Source: Kitasatospora sp. NA04385
GTDB lineage: Bacteria; Actinomycetota; Actinomycetes; Streptomycetales; Streptomycetaceae
DNA length: 64,000 bases
Reading direction: 5' to 3'
Assembly: GCF_013364235.1 (NCBI RefSeq)
Contig: NZ_CP054919.1
Coordinates: forward strand, 2,501,950 to 2,565,949
A program made the position numbers and the translations under genes. Of this stretch, positions 48,611 to 57,586 are shown in pieces. How positions within the stretch are numbered: position 1 is the stretch's first letter; each line of letters begins with the position of its first letter. Under the pieces are notes generated by a model. The model did not search any database, was not told the DNA's origin, and saw only the letters and a program-made list of their open reading frames with translations.

Positions 48611-50788
48611 CTACTGCTTCTGCGCCGGCGGCTGGTAGTCCTTGCCGATCACCAGCACCAGGTCCGCGTTCTGCGCGTCGGTGACCTTCTTCACCACCGA
48701 GTCCGGCAGGCCCAGGCTGGTCGCCAGGGTGAGGGCGGCCGGCCGGGTGGCGTCGTCGGTGTAGCGGATCTCGGAGGCCGCCTGGTCCGCCGTCTTGGCG
48801 GTGGAGGGCAGCACGTCCATCCCGGTGTTGGTGACCGCGGCCTGCGCGGCGATCGAGGTGGCGTCGCTGCCGGAGGCGTTCACCACGGCGACGCGGGTGG
48901 CGCCGCCGGTGCCCTTGGCCTTGCCGATGGTGCCGCCGAGGATCTCCTTCACCTGCTTGCCCGCGGTGGCGTCGTCCAGGGTGCCGTCGGCCTTGGCGGT
49001 GAGCGTGGCGGTGGCCAGGTGTCCCGCCTTCGCCTGCTTGGCCATGTTGACCAGCACGCCGGCCAGCGCCTCCTCCGGGAGCGACGGGTCGGCGACCGAG
49101 TTCATCCGGTGCACGTCGTCGGTGGCGTCCGCCATGGTGGTCGGCATGGTGTTGATCAGCGCGGCCATCACCTGCCCGAAGCGGGCGAGCTGGGCGTCCC
49201 GGTTCTCCCCGGGCGCCTGCAGGGTCGCGTAGGCGACGGCGGCGCGCCCGTTCAGCAGGACGTCCTTGCCCGCCGCGGCGAGCACCTTGCCGTCCGCCTT
49301 GTTGTCCTCGCGCACCTCGGCGTTGGTGTCCACCTTGATGCCGCCGAGCTGGGAGACCAGTAGCAGCAGGTAGGGGGTGTCCAGCCGCCAGGTGCCGGCC
49401 ACCTTGGCACCGAGCACCGCGGACAGGCCGTCGCGGGTGGCGGAGGCGCCGACGTCGTCCAGGGACTTGCCGACCGTGGTGGTGGAGGTCACGCCGTTGC
49501 TGGGCAGTTGCAGGGTGTCCGGCAGCAGCAGCACGGTCGCCTTCCTACCGCCCTCGTCGTCGACCAGCAGCGCGGTGGTGACCTTGCCCTGCGGGTCGCG
49601 CAGGTGCACCACGTTCACGTACCGGCCGCCGACCGCCGCGTCCGAGTCGTCACCGCCGCCGATCTTGCCGGTCCACCACAGGTAGCCCACCCCGCCGGCC
49701 GCCAGCACCGCCAGCACCACCAGCAGCGAGAGCAGCCGGTTGCGCAGCCGTCGCCGGCGCTCGGCCCGCACTTCGCTGCGCGACTCGGCGAACTTCAGCC
49801 AGTCGATCGCGTCCTCGGACTCCTCCGTCTGCTCGTCGACGAAGCTGAACTCGCCCGTGGTGTACGAATCGCCGCCCTTGGCCTTGGCCCGGGCCGCCGC
49901 CGCGGCCGCCCGTCCACCGACCAGCTCGGACGGCTCCTCCACCGGCGCGTCCGCCGCCCCGCCCGCCGGAGCCGGAGCAGCGGCCCCGGCACCCCGACGC
50001 ACCCGCGGCGGCGGCACCGTACCGGCACCCGCGCCGGCCCCGGCGCCGACACCGGTCGCGGCCACCGGGCTCACCGGAGCCGCCGGACGCTCCGCCTGCC
50101 GCGCGGCAGCCTGCCCGGGCACCTGGCCCGGCACCTGCCCGGCACCCGGCGCCGACTGCTGCCCGTAGTAGGGGTCGTAGGGCTGCTGCCCGTACCCGTC
50201 CCCGCCCGGCTGCCTGTCGAACTGCCCCTCGTAGCCGCGCTGTTCGAACCCCTGCGCCCCGTACCCGCCCTGCACGTACCCGGATTGCTCGTACCCCGGC
50301 TGCTCGTAGCCGCCCTGCCCGTACTGGCCGCCCCGACCACCCCGGCCGCCCTGCGCGTACCCGGACTGCTCGTACCCCGGCTGCTCGTAGCCCGGCTGCT
50401 CGTAGCCCGACTGCTCGTAGCCCGACTGCTCGTAGCCCTGCGCCGGGTACCCGGTCGCGGCCTGCTGCCCGGCACCGTAAGGGTCCTGCGGGTACGCACC
50501 GGCTCCCTGCTGCTGGTGCGGCTGCTGGTACTGCCGGGGAGCGCCGTACTGGTCGTACTGCTCGTACTGGCCGCCGCCCTGCCCGTACGGCTGCGACGGA
50601 GACTGCGCCTGCGGCTGGGCCTGCTGCGGCGACTGCCCCTGCTGCCCGTACGCGTGCTGCTGCTCGTACCCCTCGTACCCCTGCTGCTGCGCGTAGTAGC
50701 CGGGCTGCGGAGGCTCCGGACGGGGCGGGCGGGGCTGGGCCGGGGGCTGCTGGCCGAACCAGTTCTGGTCGTCGGACGTTCCGGTCAC
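48611..50788 (-). CDS. LCP/LytR_C envelope protein with Tyr/Gln-rich N-terminus
   Basis: A 725-residue membrane protein. Residues 1-210 are Gln/Tyr/Gly/Pro-rich, including repeats of GYEQSGYEQPGYEQ at about 118-145 and 160-172. A transmembrane helix follows at about 350-372 (LLSLLVVLAVLAAGGVGYLWW). Outside is a divergent LCP-like domain (TTALLVDDEGGRKATVLLLPDTLQLPSNG, then LGAKVAGTWRLDTPYLLLLVSQLGGIKV) and a C-terminal LytR_C domain (TRVAVVNASGSDATSIAAQAAVTNTG). LCP proteins attach glycopolymers to peptidoglycan, but the usual LCP Arg and Asp motifs are not clear here, so activity is uncertain. GTG at 50788 has GGGAGG upstream. Confidence 0.85.
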   Translation of the reverse strand: MTGTSDDQNWFGQQPPAQPRPPRPEPPQPGYYAQQQGYEGYEQQHAYGQQGQSPQQAQPQAQSPSQPYGQGGGQYEQYDQYGAPRQYQQPHQQQGAGAYPQDPYGAGQQAATGYPAQGYEQSGYEQSGYEQPGYEQPGYEQSGYAQGGRGGRGGQYGQGGYEQPGYEQSGYVQGGYGAQGFEQRGYEGQFDRQPGGDGYGQQPYDPYYGQQSAPGAGQVPGQVPGQAAARQAERPAAPVSPVAATGVGAGAGAGAGTVPPPRVRRGAGAAAPAPAGGAADAPVEEPSELVGGRAAAAAARAKAKGGDSYTTGEFSFVDEQTEESEDAIDWLKFAESRSEVRAERRRRLRNRLLSLLVVLAVLAAGGVGYLWWTGKIGGGDDSDAAVGGRYVNVVHLRDPQGKVTTALLVDDEGGRKATVLLLPDTLQLPSNGVTSTTTVGKSLDDVGASATRDGLSAVLGAKVAGTWRLDTPYLLLLVSQLGGIKVDTNAEVREDNKADGKVLAAAGKDVLLNGRAAVAYATLQAPGENRDAQLARFGQVMAALINTMPTTMADATDDVHRMNSVADPSLPEEALAGVLVNMAKQAKAGHLATATLTAKADGTLDDATAGKQVKEILGGTIGKAKGTGGATRVAVVNASGSDATSIAAQAAVTNTGMDVLPSTAKTADQAASEIRYTDDATRPAALTLATSLGLPDSVVKKVTDAQNADLVLVIGKDYQPPAQKQ

Positions 50789-50807
50789 GTCGTCCCTCCC
50801 GGGGGCA

Positions 50808-51485
50808 TCAAGGCCGGGCCGACGCGTAGAGCGCCCGCTTGTGGATGTATCGGACCACGCCGTCCGGCACCAGGTACCAGATGGGTTCGCCCTTGGCGAC
50901 GCGCACCCGGCAGTCGGTGGAGGAGATGGCGAGTGCGGGCACCTCGACCAGCGAGACGCCGCCGACCGGCAGGCCGGTGTCGGAGAGAGTATGGCCCGGC
51001 CTGGTGCAGCCGATGAAGTGCGCGAGCTCGAAGAGTTCCTCGGAGGAGCGCCAGGAGATGATCTGCGCGAGGGCGTCGGCACCGGTGATGAAGAAGAGCT
51101 CGGCGTCGGGGTGCAGGCCACGCAGCTCGCGCAGGGTGTCGACGGTGTAGGTGGGGCCGTCGCGGTCGACGTCGATCCGGCTGACCGAGAACTGGGGGTT
51201 CTCGGCGGTGGCGATGACGGTCATCAGGTAGCGGTCCTCGGCCGGCGAGACCTGCCGGTCGGACTTCTGCCAGGGCTGCCCGGTGGGGACGAAGATCACC
51301 TCGTCCAGCTGGAAGGCGCTCGCCACCTCGCTCGCGGCGACCAGGTGCCCGTGGTGGATGGGGTCGAAGGTGCCGCCCATCACGCCCAGCCGTCGCCTGC
51401 GGGAACCGCCGTCCGGCGCCGGGGTGCCCGGCGCGGAGGTGTCCGGCGCCACGTTCGTCCCGGGGGTCTCGACCTGCTCTCTCAT
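50808..51485 (-). CDS. nadD: nicotinate-nucleotide adenylyltransferase
   Basis: Makes deamido-NAD from nicotinate mononucleotide and ATP. The 225-residue protein carries the (T/H)xGH-type motif [18 protein letters not shown] around residues 37-54 and the C-terminal ISSTDCR motif (residues about 191-197). The first 35 residues are a low-complexity extension ([27 protein letters not shown]); homologues usually have a shorter one, so a later start is possible. The gene lies 19 nt upstream of the LCP gene and belongs to the nadD-rsfS cluster. Confidence 0.95.
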   Translation of the reverse strand: MREQVETPGTNVAPDTSAPGTPAPDGGSRRRRLGVMGGTFDPIHHGHLVAASEVASAFQLDEVIFVPTGQPWQKSDRQVSPAEDRYLMTVIATAENPQFSVSRIDVDRDGPTYTVDTLRELRGLHPDAELFFITGADALAQIISWRSSEELFELAHFIGCTRPGHTLSDTGLPVGGVSLVEVPALAISSTDCRVRVAKGEPIWYLVPDGVVRYIHKRALYASARP

Positions 51486-51609
51486 GGCGCCACACCTTAC
51501 GCGACCCGGATGTCCCGGGGCTTGCGCCCGCGGACGGGCCCCGGGCGCACCGCGCTCCGCCACCCCGGGGGCCGCGGACGCGCGGCGGGCGGGGCGGCGG
51601 CGCGGCCGG

Positions 51610-51759
51610 TCAGCGGTCGCGGTTGAAGCGGGTGGTGATGAACAGCAGGAGCAGCAGGATGAACAGCGCCGAGCCACCCGTCAGCAGGGGGTTGAGGCTG
51701 TCGTGGTTACCGCCCTCCTCGGCGAGGTGGACGATGGCGGGCAGGGCAGCATTGCTCAT
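51610..51759 (-). CDS. small membrane protein (49 residues)
   Basis: Reading frame [20 protein letters not shown], then a hydrophobic stretch of Leu/Ile/Phe (residues about 28-42) and a basic TTRFNRDR end. ATG at 51759 has AAGG upstream. The single helix near the C-terminus suggests a tail-anchored or small integral membrane protein. It is too short for most gene finders, but the codon bias is good and the frame lies in a natural gap between nadD and another small membrane protein. No function known. Confidence 0.7.
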   Translation of the reverse strand: MSNAALPAIVHLAEEGGNHDSLNPLLTGGSALFILLLLLFITTRFNRDR

Positions 51760-51974
51760 GATCGGCGGGACCTTCGCGGCTCGGTGAGGACCAGGCGGTC
51801 ACGGACCGTGCGGCCCGCGCGCTCATCGTACGGGGGCCCGACACGCAACCGCGCGGCGGCCCACCGCGTCTGACCACCCGTGAGCCGTCGTCCGACCGCC
51901 CGCACCCCGGCAGGGCCCGAAACCGGGTGCGAAGCAGCACGCGGAGCGGGGCCGGACGGCTCCGGCGGCCCGCG

Positions 51975-52202
51975 TCAGCCCAGGTCGTCGGCGGTGCGCC
52001 CGGCGGTCGCGGCCGACTCGGCCTCGCGGGCGGCCCGGCGCTCCGCGTCGCGCTTGGCGCCGTCGCGGCCCGCCCGGGCCAGCGCCCACACCATCAGGCC
52101 GACTCCGACGAAGGAGGCGATCAGGATGAACCGCAGGAACAGACCGGGGCCGTTCTCGCTGGAGATCGGTCCGGCGAGCTGGACCAGGGCGGCAGTGGAC
52201 AT
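51975..52202 (-). CDS. small membrane protein (75 residues)
   Basis: MSTAALVQLAGPISSENGPG is followed by a transmembrane helix at about 21-43 (LFLRFILIASFVGVGLMVWALA) and a strongly charged C-terminal part (RDGAKRDAERRAAREAE) that is probably a cytoplasmic helix. AAGGAG lies 6 nt before ATG at 52202. It resembles the 49-residue neighbour in start (MSxAAL) and layout but is longer. Function unknown. Confidence 0.75.
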   Translation of the reverse strand: MSTAALVQLAGPISSENGPGLFLRFILIASFVGVGLMVWALARAGRDGAKRDAERRAAREAESAATAGRTADDLG

Positions 52203-52470
52203 CACGGGCTCCTTGTTCGGTACGGCAGAGCCAGGGTAATCCCGTTTACCGCCGCCCCGGCCCCGGCACCCCCGGAGCGCCCGCGCGACACCGGCGGCAG
52301 CACCCCAAAGCACCCCGGAGCGCCCGCGCAGCCGTCCCCGGTCTCCCCGGCCGGGGTGCGGAGCGCGTAGCGTGACCGCGGGGACGAGTACGGACACACC
52401 GACGTTGAAGTGGAAAGCAGCGGGGGCCGGCCGTGGTGCCGGTGCCGGCGTCGATCCAGAGAGGTACTCA

Positions 52471-53538
52471 ATGACCGACATGACCAAGGGTTCCGCGCCG
52501 AGCCGTCGCCGCCAGCGCTTCCCGGAGATCTCCACCCGGGCCTGGGAGCACCCGGCGGACCGCTCCGGGCTGGTGGCGCTGCGCAAGCTCAGCGGCTTCG
52601 ACGACATCCTGAAGAAGCTGGCCGGCCTGGTGTCCGAACGCAGCGTGCGGCTGCTGTTCCTGGCCACCGCGGTCAAGACGTCGGAGCGCCAGTTCCCCGA
52701 GCTGTACGACATGGTGCGGGACGCCGCGTACGTGCTCGACCTGGAGAAGGTCCCGGACCTGTACGTCTCCCAGGACCCGAAGGTCAACGCGTACTGCATC
52801 GGCATGGACAACCCGGTGATCGTGGTCACCACCGGGCTGATCGAGCTGATGGACGAGGAGGAGCTGCGCGCGGTGATCGGCCACGAGGTCGGCCACGCGA
52901 TGTCCGGGCACGCCGTGTACCAGACGATGCTGCTGATCCTCACCAACCTGGCGGCCCGGATCGGCTGGATACCGCTGGGCAACCTGGCGATCACCGCGCT
53001 GATCACCGCGCTCAAGGAGTGGTTCCGCAAGGCCGAGCTGTCCAGCGACCGGGCCGGCCTGCTGGCGGGGCAGGACCTGCAGGCGTCGATGCGGTCGCTG
53101 ATGAAACTGGCCGGCGGCGCGCACATGGCCGAGATGAACGTGGACGCGTTCCTGGAGCAGGCCGCCGAGTACGACAAGGCCGGCGACCTGCGCGACAGCG
53201 TGCTGAAGCTGCTCCAGGTGCTGCCGCAGTCGCACCCGTTCGCGGTGGTGCGGGTGGCGCAGCTGAAGAAGTGGGCGGAGAGCGAGGAGTACCGCTCGAT
53301 CCTGGCCGGGGCGTACCCGCGCCGCGGCGACGACCCGGAGGCCTCGGTCGGCGCGCAGTGGAAGGCCGCCGCCGAGTCGTACTCGCAGTCGGTGAAGGAG
53401 AGCAAGGACCCGCTGATGGGCCTGCTGCGCGACCTGGGCAACGGCGTCGGCACGGTCGGCGGCAAGCTCCGCGACACCTTCACCAACGCCGGCCGCGGCA
53501 ACGGCAGCGGCAAGGACGGCGGCGACTCCCAGGACTGA
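52471..53538 (+). CDS. M48 family metalloprotease
   Basis: A 355-residue zinc peptidase. The HEVGH motif is at 138-142, and SSDRAGLLAGQD around residue 192 is the third-ligand region (ELSSDRAG). The N-terminus has no signal peptide, and the hydrophobic stretch LLILTNLAARIGWIPLGNLAITALIT (about 153-178) may be one or two membrane helices. After residue 220 the sequence is helical and polar, with a Gly-rich tail (GRGNGSGKDGGD). ATG at 52471 has AGAGAGG upstream. This is the second M48 protease in the window. It converges with two motif-sharing membrane proteins. Confidence 0.9.
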   Translation: MTDMTKGSAPSRRRQRFPEISTRAWEHPADRSGLVALRKLSGFDDILKKLAGLVSERSVRLLFLATAVKTSERQFPELYDMVRDAAYVLDLEKVPDLYVSQDPKVNAYCIGMDNPVIVVTTGLIELMDEEELRAVIGHEVGHAMSGHAVYQTMLLILTNLAARIGWIPLGNLAITALITALKEWFRKAELSSDRAGLLAGQDLQASMRSLMKLAGGAHMAEMNVDAFLEQAAEYDKAGDLRDSVLKLLQVLPQSHPFAVVRVAQLKKWAESEEYRSILAGAYPRRGDDPEASVGAQWKAAAESYSQSVKESKDPLMGLLRDLGNGVGTVGGKLRDTFTNAGRGNGSGKDGGDSQD

Positions 53539-53616
53539 CCGGACGCCCACCCGGCCGACCCGCCCCTCGCCGGGCCCGGCACCCGACGCCCGGCGCCCAG
53601 CGCCCAGCGCCCGGTC

Positions 53617-54675
53617 TCAGCCGATGATCGGCCCGAGCACCCCGCAGGTGTCCCAGACCGGCCGGCCGTGGTCGGCCGGGTCCACGGCGGGCGGGTTGCT
53701 CGGGCGGACGCCCGCCGTGGTGGCCAGCGTCGGCTGCAGGTAGTCGCTCTGCCCGGCGGTGCAGGAGCCGGGCCCGGCCTGCACCGCGGCGTCGACCACC
53801 CGCAGCCGGCCGGTGTCCAGGTCGGTGCGGTCGATGTCGATGCGCACCGCCCGGCGCACCGCGTACAGGGTGACCGCGGGGTCGCTGGTGGTGCCGGCCG
53901 GGCGCAGCGCGTACACCAGGGTGTGGTCGGCGGTGACCTCCAGGGTGTCGGCGTCCAGCTCGCCGACCCGGACGTTCCCGGTGACCTTGACGGTGTCGGT
54001 GGCCAGGGCGATCTGCCCGGGGTCGAAGCGCACCATCCAGCCGGTGGCGGCGTGGTGCTGGTCGTCGCGGGGCGAGTTGGTGCTGTCGTCGTACTGGGTG
54101 AGTTCGCCGGCCGTGATCATGGCCCTGACCTGCGCGGTCTCGTTGGCGGTCAGGGTGGCCGGGGCCAGTTCGGAGAGCACCAGGTAGTGCTGGACGGAGT
54201 CCAGGGCCCGCTGCACCTGGGAGCCGGTGAAGTGGGCGGTGGCGGTGGCGGCGGGCAGGCCCAGCCCGGCCTGGCCGTCGGCGTACCCGCCGGGCAGCCC
54301 GGCGAACGGGTTGCCGGGGTCGGCGACCGCGGTGACCGCCCCGGACGGGGCGAGCGGGGTGAGGCTGAGGGTCAGCTGGGAGCCGCTGGGCGGGGCGGTC
54401 CGGTCGCGCGGGGAGCTGATCCCGAAGTAGACGGCGGCGGCGAACGCCAGCGCGACCACCAGCAGCAGGAGGACGGCCTGCCGGGGCAGCGACAGCCGGC
54501 CCCAGCCGCGCGACCGGGTGGCCCGGCCGAAGGCGCCCGCCAGCCGCTCCTGCGCGGACAGCTCCTGGATCCGGGCAGCCCGGACGAACGATTCGTCGAA
54601 GACGACGGACCGGAACTCGTCGTCGTTGGAACCACCCTCGGGCGTGCCCCCAGGAGGCTCGCGCGGGTCACCCAT
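53617..54675 (-). CDS. membrane protein with N-terminal VVFDESFVRAA motif (paralogue 1)
   Basis: A 352-residue protein. Residues about 17-42 contain DDEFRSVVFDESFVRAARIQELSAQER, almost the same stretch as in the next gene. A transmembrane helix follows at about 62-85 (AVLLLLVVALAFAAAVYFGI). The remaining 260 residues appear extracellular, with two Cys near the C-terminus (GSCTAGQ and DTCGVLG) that could form a disulfide. No enzyme motif is recognised. ATG at 54675 has a weak ribosome site. It converges with the M48 protease gene, 78 nt from stop to stop. A functional link to the protease is a guess. Confidence 0.75.
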   Translation of the reverse strand: MGDPREPPGGTPEGGSNDDEFRSVVFDESFVRAARIQELSAQERLAGAFGRATRSRGWGRLSLPRQAVLLLLVVALAFAAAVYFGISSPRDRTAPPSGSQLTLSLTPLAPSGAVTAVADPGNPFAGLPGGYADGQAGLGLPAATATAHFTGSQVQRALDSVQHYLVLSELAPATLTANETAQVRAMITAGELTQYDDSTNSPRDDQHHAATGWMVRFDPGQIALATDTVKVTGNVRVGELDADTLEVTADHTLVYALRPAGTTSDPAVTLYAVRRAVRIDIDRTDLDTGRLRVVDAAVQAGPGSCTAGQSDYLQPTLATTAGVRPSNPPAVDPADHGRPVWDTCGVLGPIIG

Positions 54676-54763
54676 GACACCAGGGTAGACTCGCGGGCCG
54701 CCCACGACGAGGGTGCGCGGGCAACGAGCGCGCCGACGGCGGGTGACGGAGGCCGGGGAACCG

Positions 54764-55408
54764 TCAGCCGACGGGTACGGCGGCCACCGCGGACGGCTGC
54801 ACCGGCACCGCGGCCGGGCTCCCGCCCGCCGGGTGGTCGCCGCCCTGCTCCCCGCCGTTCTGGCCGCTGCCGCTCTGGCTGCTGCCGCTGCTCGGCCGGG
54901 CCGGCGACTCCTGGGCCGCCCCGCCGACGCCCCGGTACACCGCGGCGACCGACAGCGCGACCAGCCCGATGCCCATCACCAGCGCCAGCACCCAGGCCAC
55001 CGGCCGGTGCCAGCGCTGCTGGGCGACGGTGCCGCCGCGCAGCGGGTCGAAGGCGCGGACCCGGGAGCGGCGGACGCGCCGTTCCTGCCGGTCGCCGCCC
55101 GACCACGGGTCCGGGTAGAAGCGGTCCTCGTCCAGTCCGCCGGGCAGCGGGCGGAGCTCCAGCGGGAGGACGTCGCCCCCGCCGGCGTGCTCGGCGTGCT
55201 CGGTGAACTCGTAGCTCCGGGCCGCGCCCGCCTGTTCCGGCTCCAGCCGGGCCTCGGCGGCGGCGAGTTGCCGCTCCAGGGCGCTCGGCTCGTGCACGGC
55301 GGCGGAGCGGACGAAGCTCTCGTCGAAGACCACGGTGGCGAACTCGTCGTCCGCACCACCGTGGTCGGCGCCGTCGGAGTACGGCGAGCCCCCCACATCC
55401 TCAGCCAC
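54764..55408 (-). CDS. membrane protein with N-terminal VVFDESFVRSA motif (paralogue 2)
   Basis: A 214-residue protein that starts with DDEFATVVFDESFVRSAAVHEPSALERQLAAAEARL at residues 20-55, matching the motif of the neighbouring protein. A polar region with many Arg follows, then a transmembrane helix at about 138-158 (VAWVLALVMGIGLVALSVAAV) and a Gly/Ser/Gln-rich outer tail (SSGSSQSGSGQNGGEQGG). The start is GTG at 55408. It lies 88 nt upstream of paralogue 1 on the same strand and the two probably form one transcript. Function unknown. Confidence 0.75.
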   Translation of the reverse strand: MAEDVGGSPYSDGADHGGADDEFATVVFDESFVRSAAVHEPSALERQLAAAEARLEPEQAGAARSYEFTEHAEHAGGGDVLPLELRPLPGGLDEDRFYPDPWSGGDRQERRVRRSRVRAFDPLRGGTVAQQRWHRPVAWVLALVMGIGLVALSVAAVYRGVGGAAQESPARPSSGSSQSGSGQNGGEQGGDHPAGGSPAAVPVQPSAVAAVPVG

Positions 55409-55540
55409 GGATTCAATGTATTACCGGCCGGGACATTTGTCTGTGGGTCTCGCCGATCGGGTCCGGATGGCTACGGCATTCGGCCGCGCGCCGCCCGGAC
55501 CGGGCTCCCCGGGAGCCGGGGGCGGGCCGGAGCGGCGGCG

Positions 55541-56848
55541 TCAGCCGCCGACGGTCTGCCGGGCCTCGCCGCGCACGTGGCCGTCACCGGTGACGATGTA
55601 CTTGGTGCTGGTCAGCTCCGGCAGGCCCATCGGGCCGCGGGCGTGCAGCTTCTGGGTGGAGATGCCGATCTCGGCGCCGAACCCGAACTCGCCCCCGTCG
55701 GTGAACCGGGTGGAGGCGTTGACGGCCACCGTGGTGGAGTCGACGAGCTGGGTGAAGCGGCGGGCGGCGGGCTGCGAGCCGGTGACGATCGCCTCGGTGT
55801 GGCCCGAGGAGTAGCGGCGGATGTGCTCCACCGCGGCCTCCAGCGAGGGCACCACGGCGGCCGCCAGGTCCAGCGAGAGGTACTCGGTCCCCCAGTCCTC
55901 CTCGGTCGCCGGGACGGCCGTCACCCCGGTGCCCTCCGCGGCCTTGAGCACCGCGTCGTCGCCGTGCACGGTGACGCCGGCCTCGGCCAGCGCGGCCAGC
56001 GCGAGCGGCAGGAAGGCGTCCGCGACGTCCTGGTGCACCAGCAGCGTCTCGGCGGAGTTGCAGACGCTGACCCGCTGGGCCTTGGAGTTCAGCAGCACGC
56101 CGACGGCCATCGCCAGGTCGGCCTGCGCGTCGACGTACACGTGGCAGTTGCCGGTGCCGGTCTCGATCACCGGGACGGTCGAGCCCTCGACCACGGTGCG
56201 GATCAGCGAGGCGCCGCCGCGCGGGATCAGCACGTCGACCAGGCCGCGGGCGCGCATCAGCTCCTGCACCGACTCCCGGCTCTCGCCCGGCACCAGCTGG
56301 ATCACGTCGGCCGGCAGGCCCGCACCGGCCACCGCCGCGCGCAGCACCTCCACCAGCGCGGTGTTGGAGCGGTACGCGGAGGCGGAGCCGCGCAGCAGCA
56401 CCGCGTTGCCGGACTTCAGGCACAGCGCGGCGGCGTCCACCGTGACGTTCGGCCGGGCCTCGTAGATGATGCCGACCACGCCCAGCGGGACGCGGACCTG
56501 GCGCACGTCGAGGCCGTTGGGCAGCGTGTAGCCGCGGACCACCTCGCCCACCGGGTCGGGCAGGCCGACCACGCTGCGGACGTCGGAGGCGATCGCGGCG
56601 ATCCGCTCCTCGGTGAGCGTCAGCCGGTCGACCACCGACTCGGCGGTGTCGGCCGCCCGGGCCCGCTCGACGTCCTGCGCGTTGGCGGCGGTGATCTCCG
56701 CGGACCGCTCGACCAGCGCGTCCGCGATCGCCAGCAGCGCGGCGTCCTTCACCGAGCGCGGCACTGGCGCCAGGGCGGCGGCCGCCTCCCGGGCACGGCG
56801 CGCGGCGGCGAGGACGGGGCTGTCGGCGGTGGCGGTGAGATCGCTCAT
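55541..56848 (-). CDS. proA: gamma-glutamyl phosphate reductase
   Basis: Second step of proline synthesis: reduces gamma-glutamyl phosphate with NADPH to the semialdehyde. The 435-residue length is standard. The catalytic Cys is in the [18 protein letters not shown] stretch, and [40 protein letters not shown] and [23 protein letters not shown] are family motifs. ATG at 56848. It is followed upstream by an unknown gene and proB, all leftward, so the proline genes are probably one transcript. Confidence 0.97.
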   Translation of the reverse strand: MSDLTATADSPVLAAARRAREAAAALAPVPRSVKDAALLAIADALVERSAEITAANAQDVERARAADTAESVVDRLTLTEERIAAIASDVRSVVGLPDPVGEVVRGYTLPNGLDVRQVRVPLGVVGIIYEARPNVTVDAAALCLKSGNAVLLRGSASAYRSNTALVEVLRAAVAGAGLPADVIQLVPGESRESVQELMRARGLVDVLIPRGGASLIRTVVEGSTVPVIETGTGNCHVYVDAQADLAMAVGVLLNSKAQRVSVCNSAETLLVHQDVADAFLPLALAALAEAGVTVHGDDAVLKAAEGTGVTAVPATEEDWGTEYLSLDLAAAVVPSLEAAVEHIRRYSSGHTEAIVTGSQPAARRFTQLVDSTTVAVNASTRFTDGGEFGFGAEIGISTQKLHARGPMGLPELTSTKYIVTGDGHVRGEARQTVGG

Positions 56849-56996
56849 GCCGCAAAGCCTAGCGAGCCGACGGCCCGGGCCCGCCGCGCATTTCGCCCGC
56901 TGAGACGTCCCGGACGCACGCCACGGGCGCACTCCCCGAACCCGCGCTCCCCGAACCCGCGCTCCCCGGACCCGCACGCCCCTGGCACGGCCCGAC

Positions 56997-57506
56997 TCAG
57001 TACGGGTGCACCCCGCCCGGCTGCGGCGGCGGGTCCCCGAAGCCCTCCGCGACCCGCTTGTGGTAGGTGGGGCGGTCCACCACCTCCAGGCCGACGATCT
57101 CCCAGGCCGGGAGCTTCGCGCTGGCCTTGTGCTCGCCCCACAGCCGCAACGCGATCGCCGCCGCGTCGTGCAGGTCCCGCGCCTCCTCCCAGTAGCGGAC
57201 CTCGGCGTGGTCCGCGGCGTACCGGGCGGTCAGGAAGAACGAGTGGTCGTGCGCCAGTTTCTCCAGTGCCGTCCGCAGCTCCGGCAGCGGTGTCGCCGCC
57301 CCGGCCACGCTCAGCACCACGTGCCACATCCGGGCCTGCTCGCGCGCCGCGCCCGGCCCGGGGGCCTCCTGGGCGGCGCCGCCCCGCCCGCTCTCCCCGT
57401 CGGCCTCCAGCGGAGCCCGCTGCTCGACGCCCCGGCCGCCGTCGATGCTGGTGAGCCGCCGCTCGGGCCTCTGCCCCGGCAGCGCTTCCTCCCGCCTGCG
57501 AACCAC
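56997..57506 (-). CDS. conserved hypothetical protein between proB and proA
   Basis: A 169-residue soluble protein. The first 60 residues are polar and low in complexity. The rest ([92 protein letters not shown]) looks like a compact alpha/beta domain, perhaps ferredoxin-like. GTG at 57506 has GGAGG 6 nt upstream; a later start at the MWHVV Met is also possible and would give a 110-residue protein. It lies between proB and proA, so a link to proline synthesis is possible but unproven. Confidence 0.75.
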   Translation of the reverse strand: MVRRREEALPGQRPERRLTSIDGGRGVEQRAPLEADGESGRGGAAQEAPGPGAAREQARMWHVVLSVAGAATPLPELRTALEKLAHDHSFFLTARYAADHAEVRYWEEARDLHDAAAIALRLWGEHKASAKLPAWEIVGLEVVDRPTYHKRVAEGFGDPPPQPGGVHPY

Positions 57507-57586
57507 CGGCGGCCTCCTGTTCAGCGTGTCGCGCGGGCCCCCCGGCCCGCTGCTCCCACCCCCCGTACCGGCCCCGCCGCCCGCGC

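Noticed and set aside
50273..50437. CRISPR-like array from the regular repeats
   Set aside because: The period is that of coding repeats (GYEQ), there are no spacers of uniform length, and the frame is open throughout.
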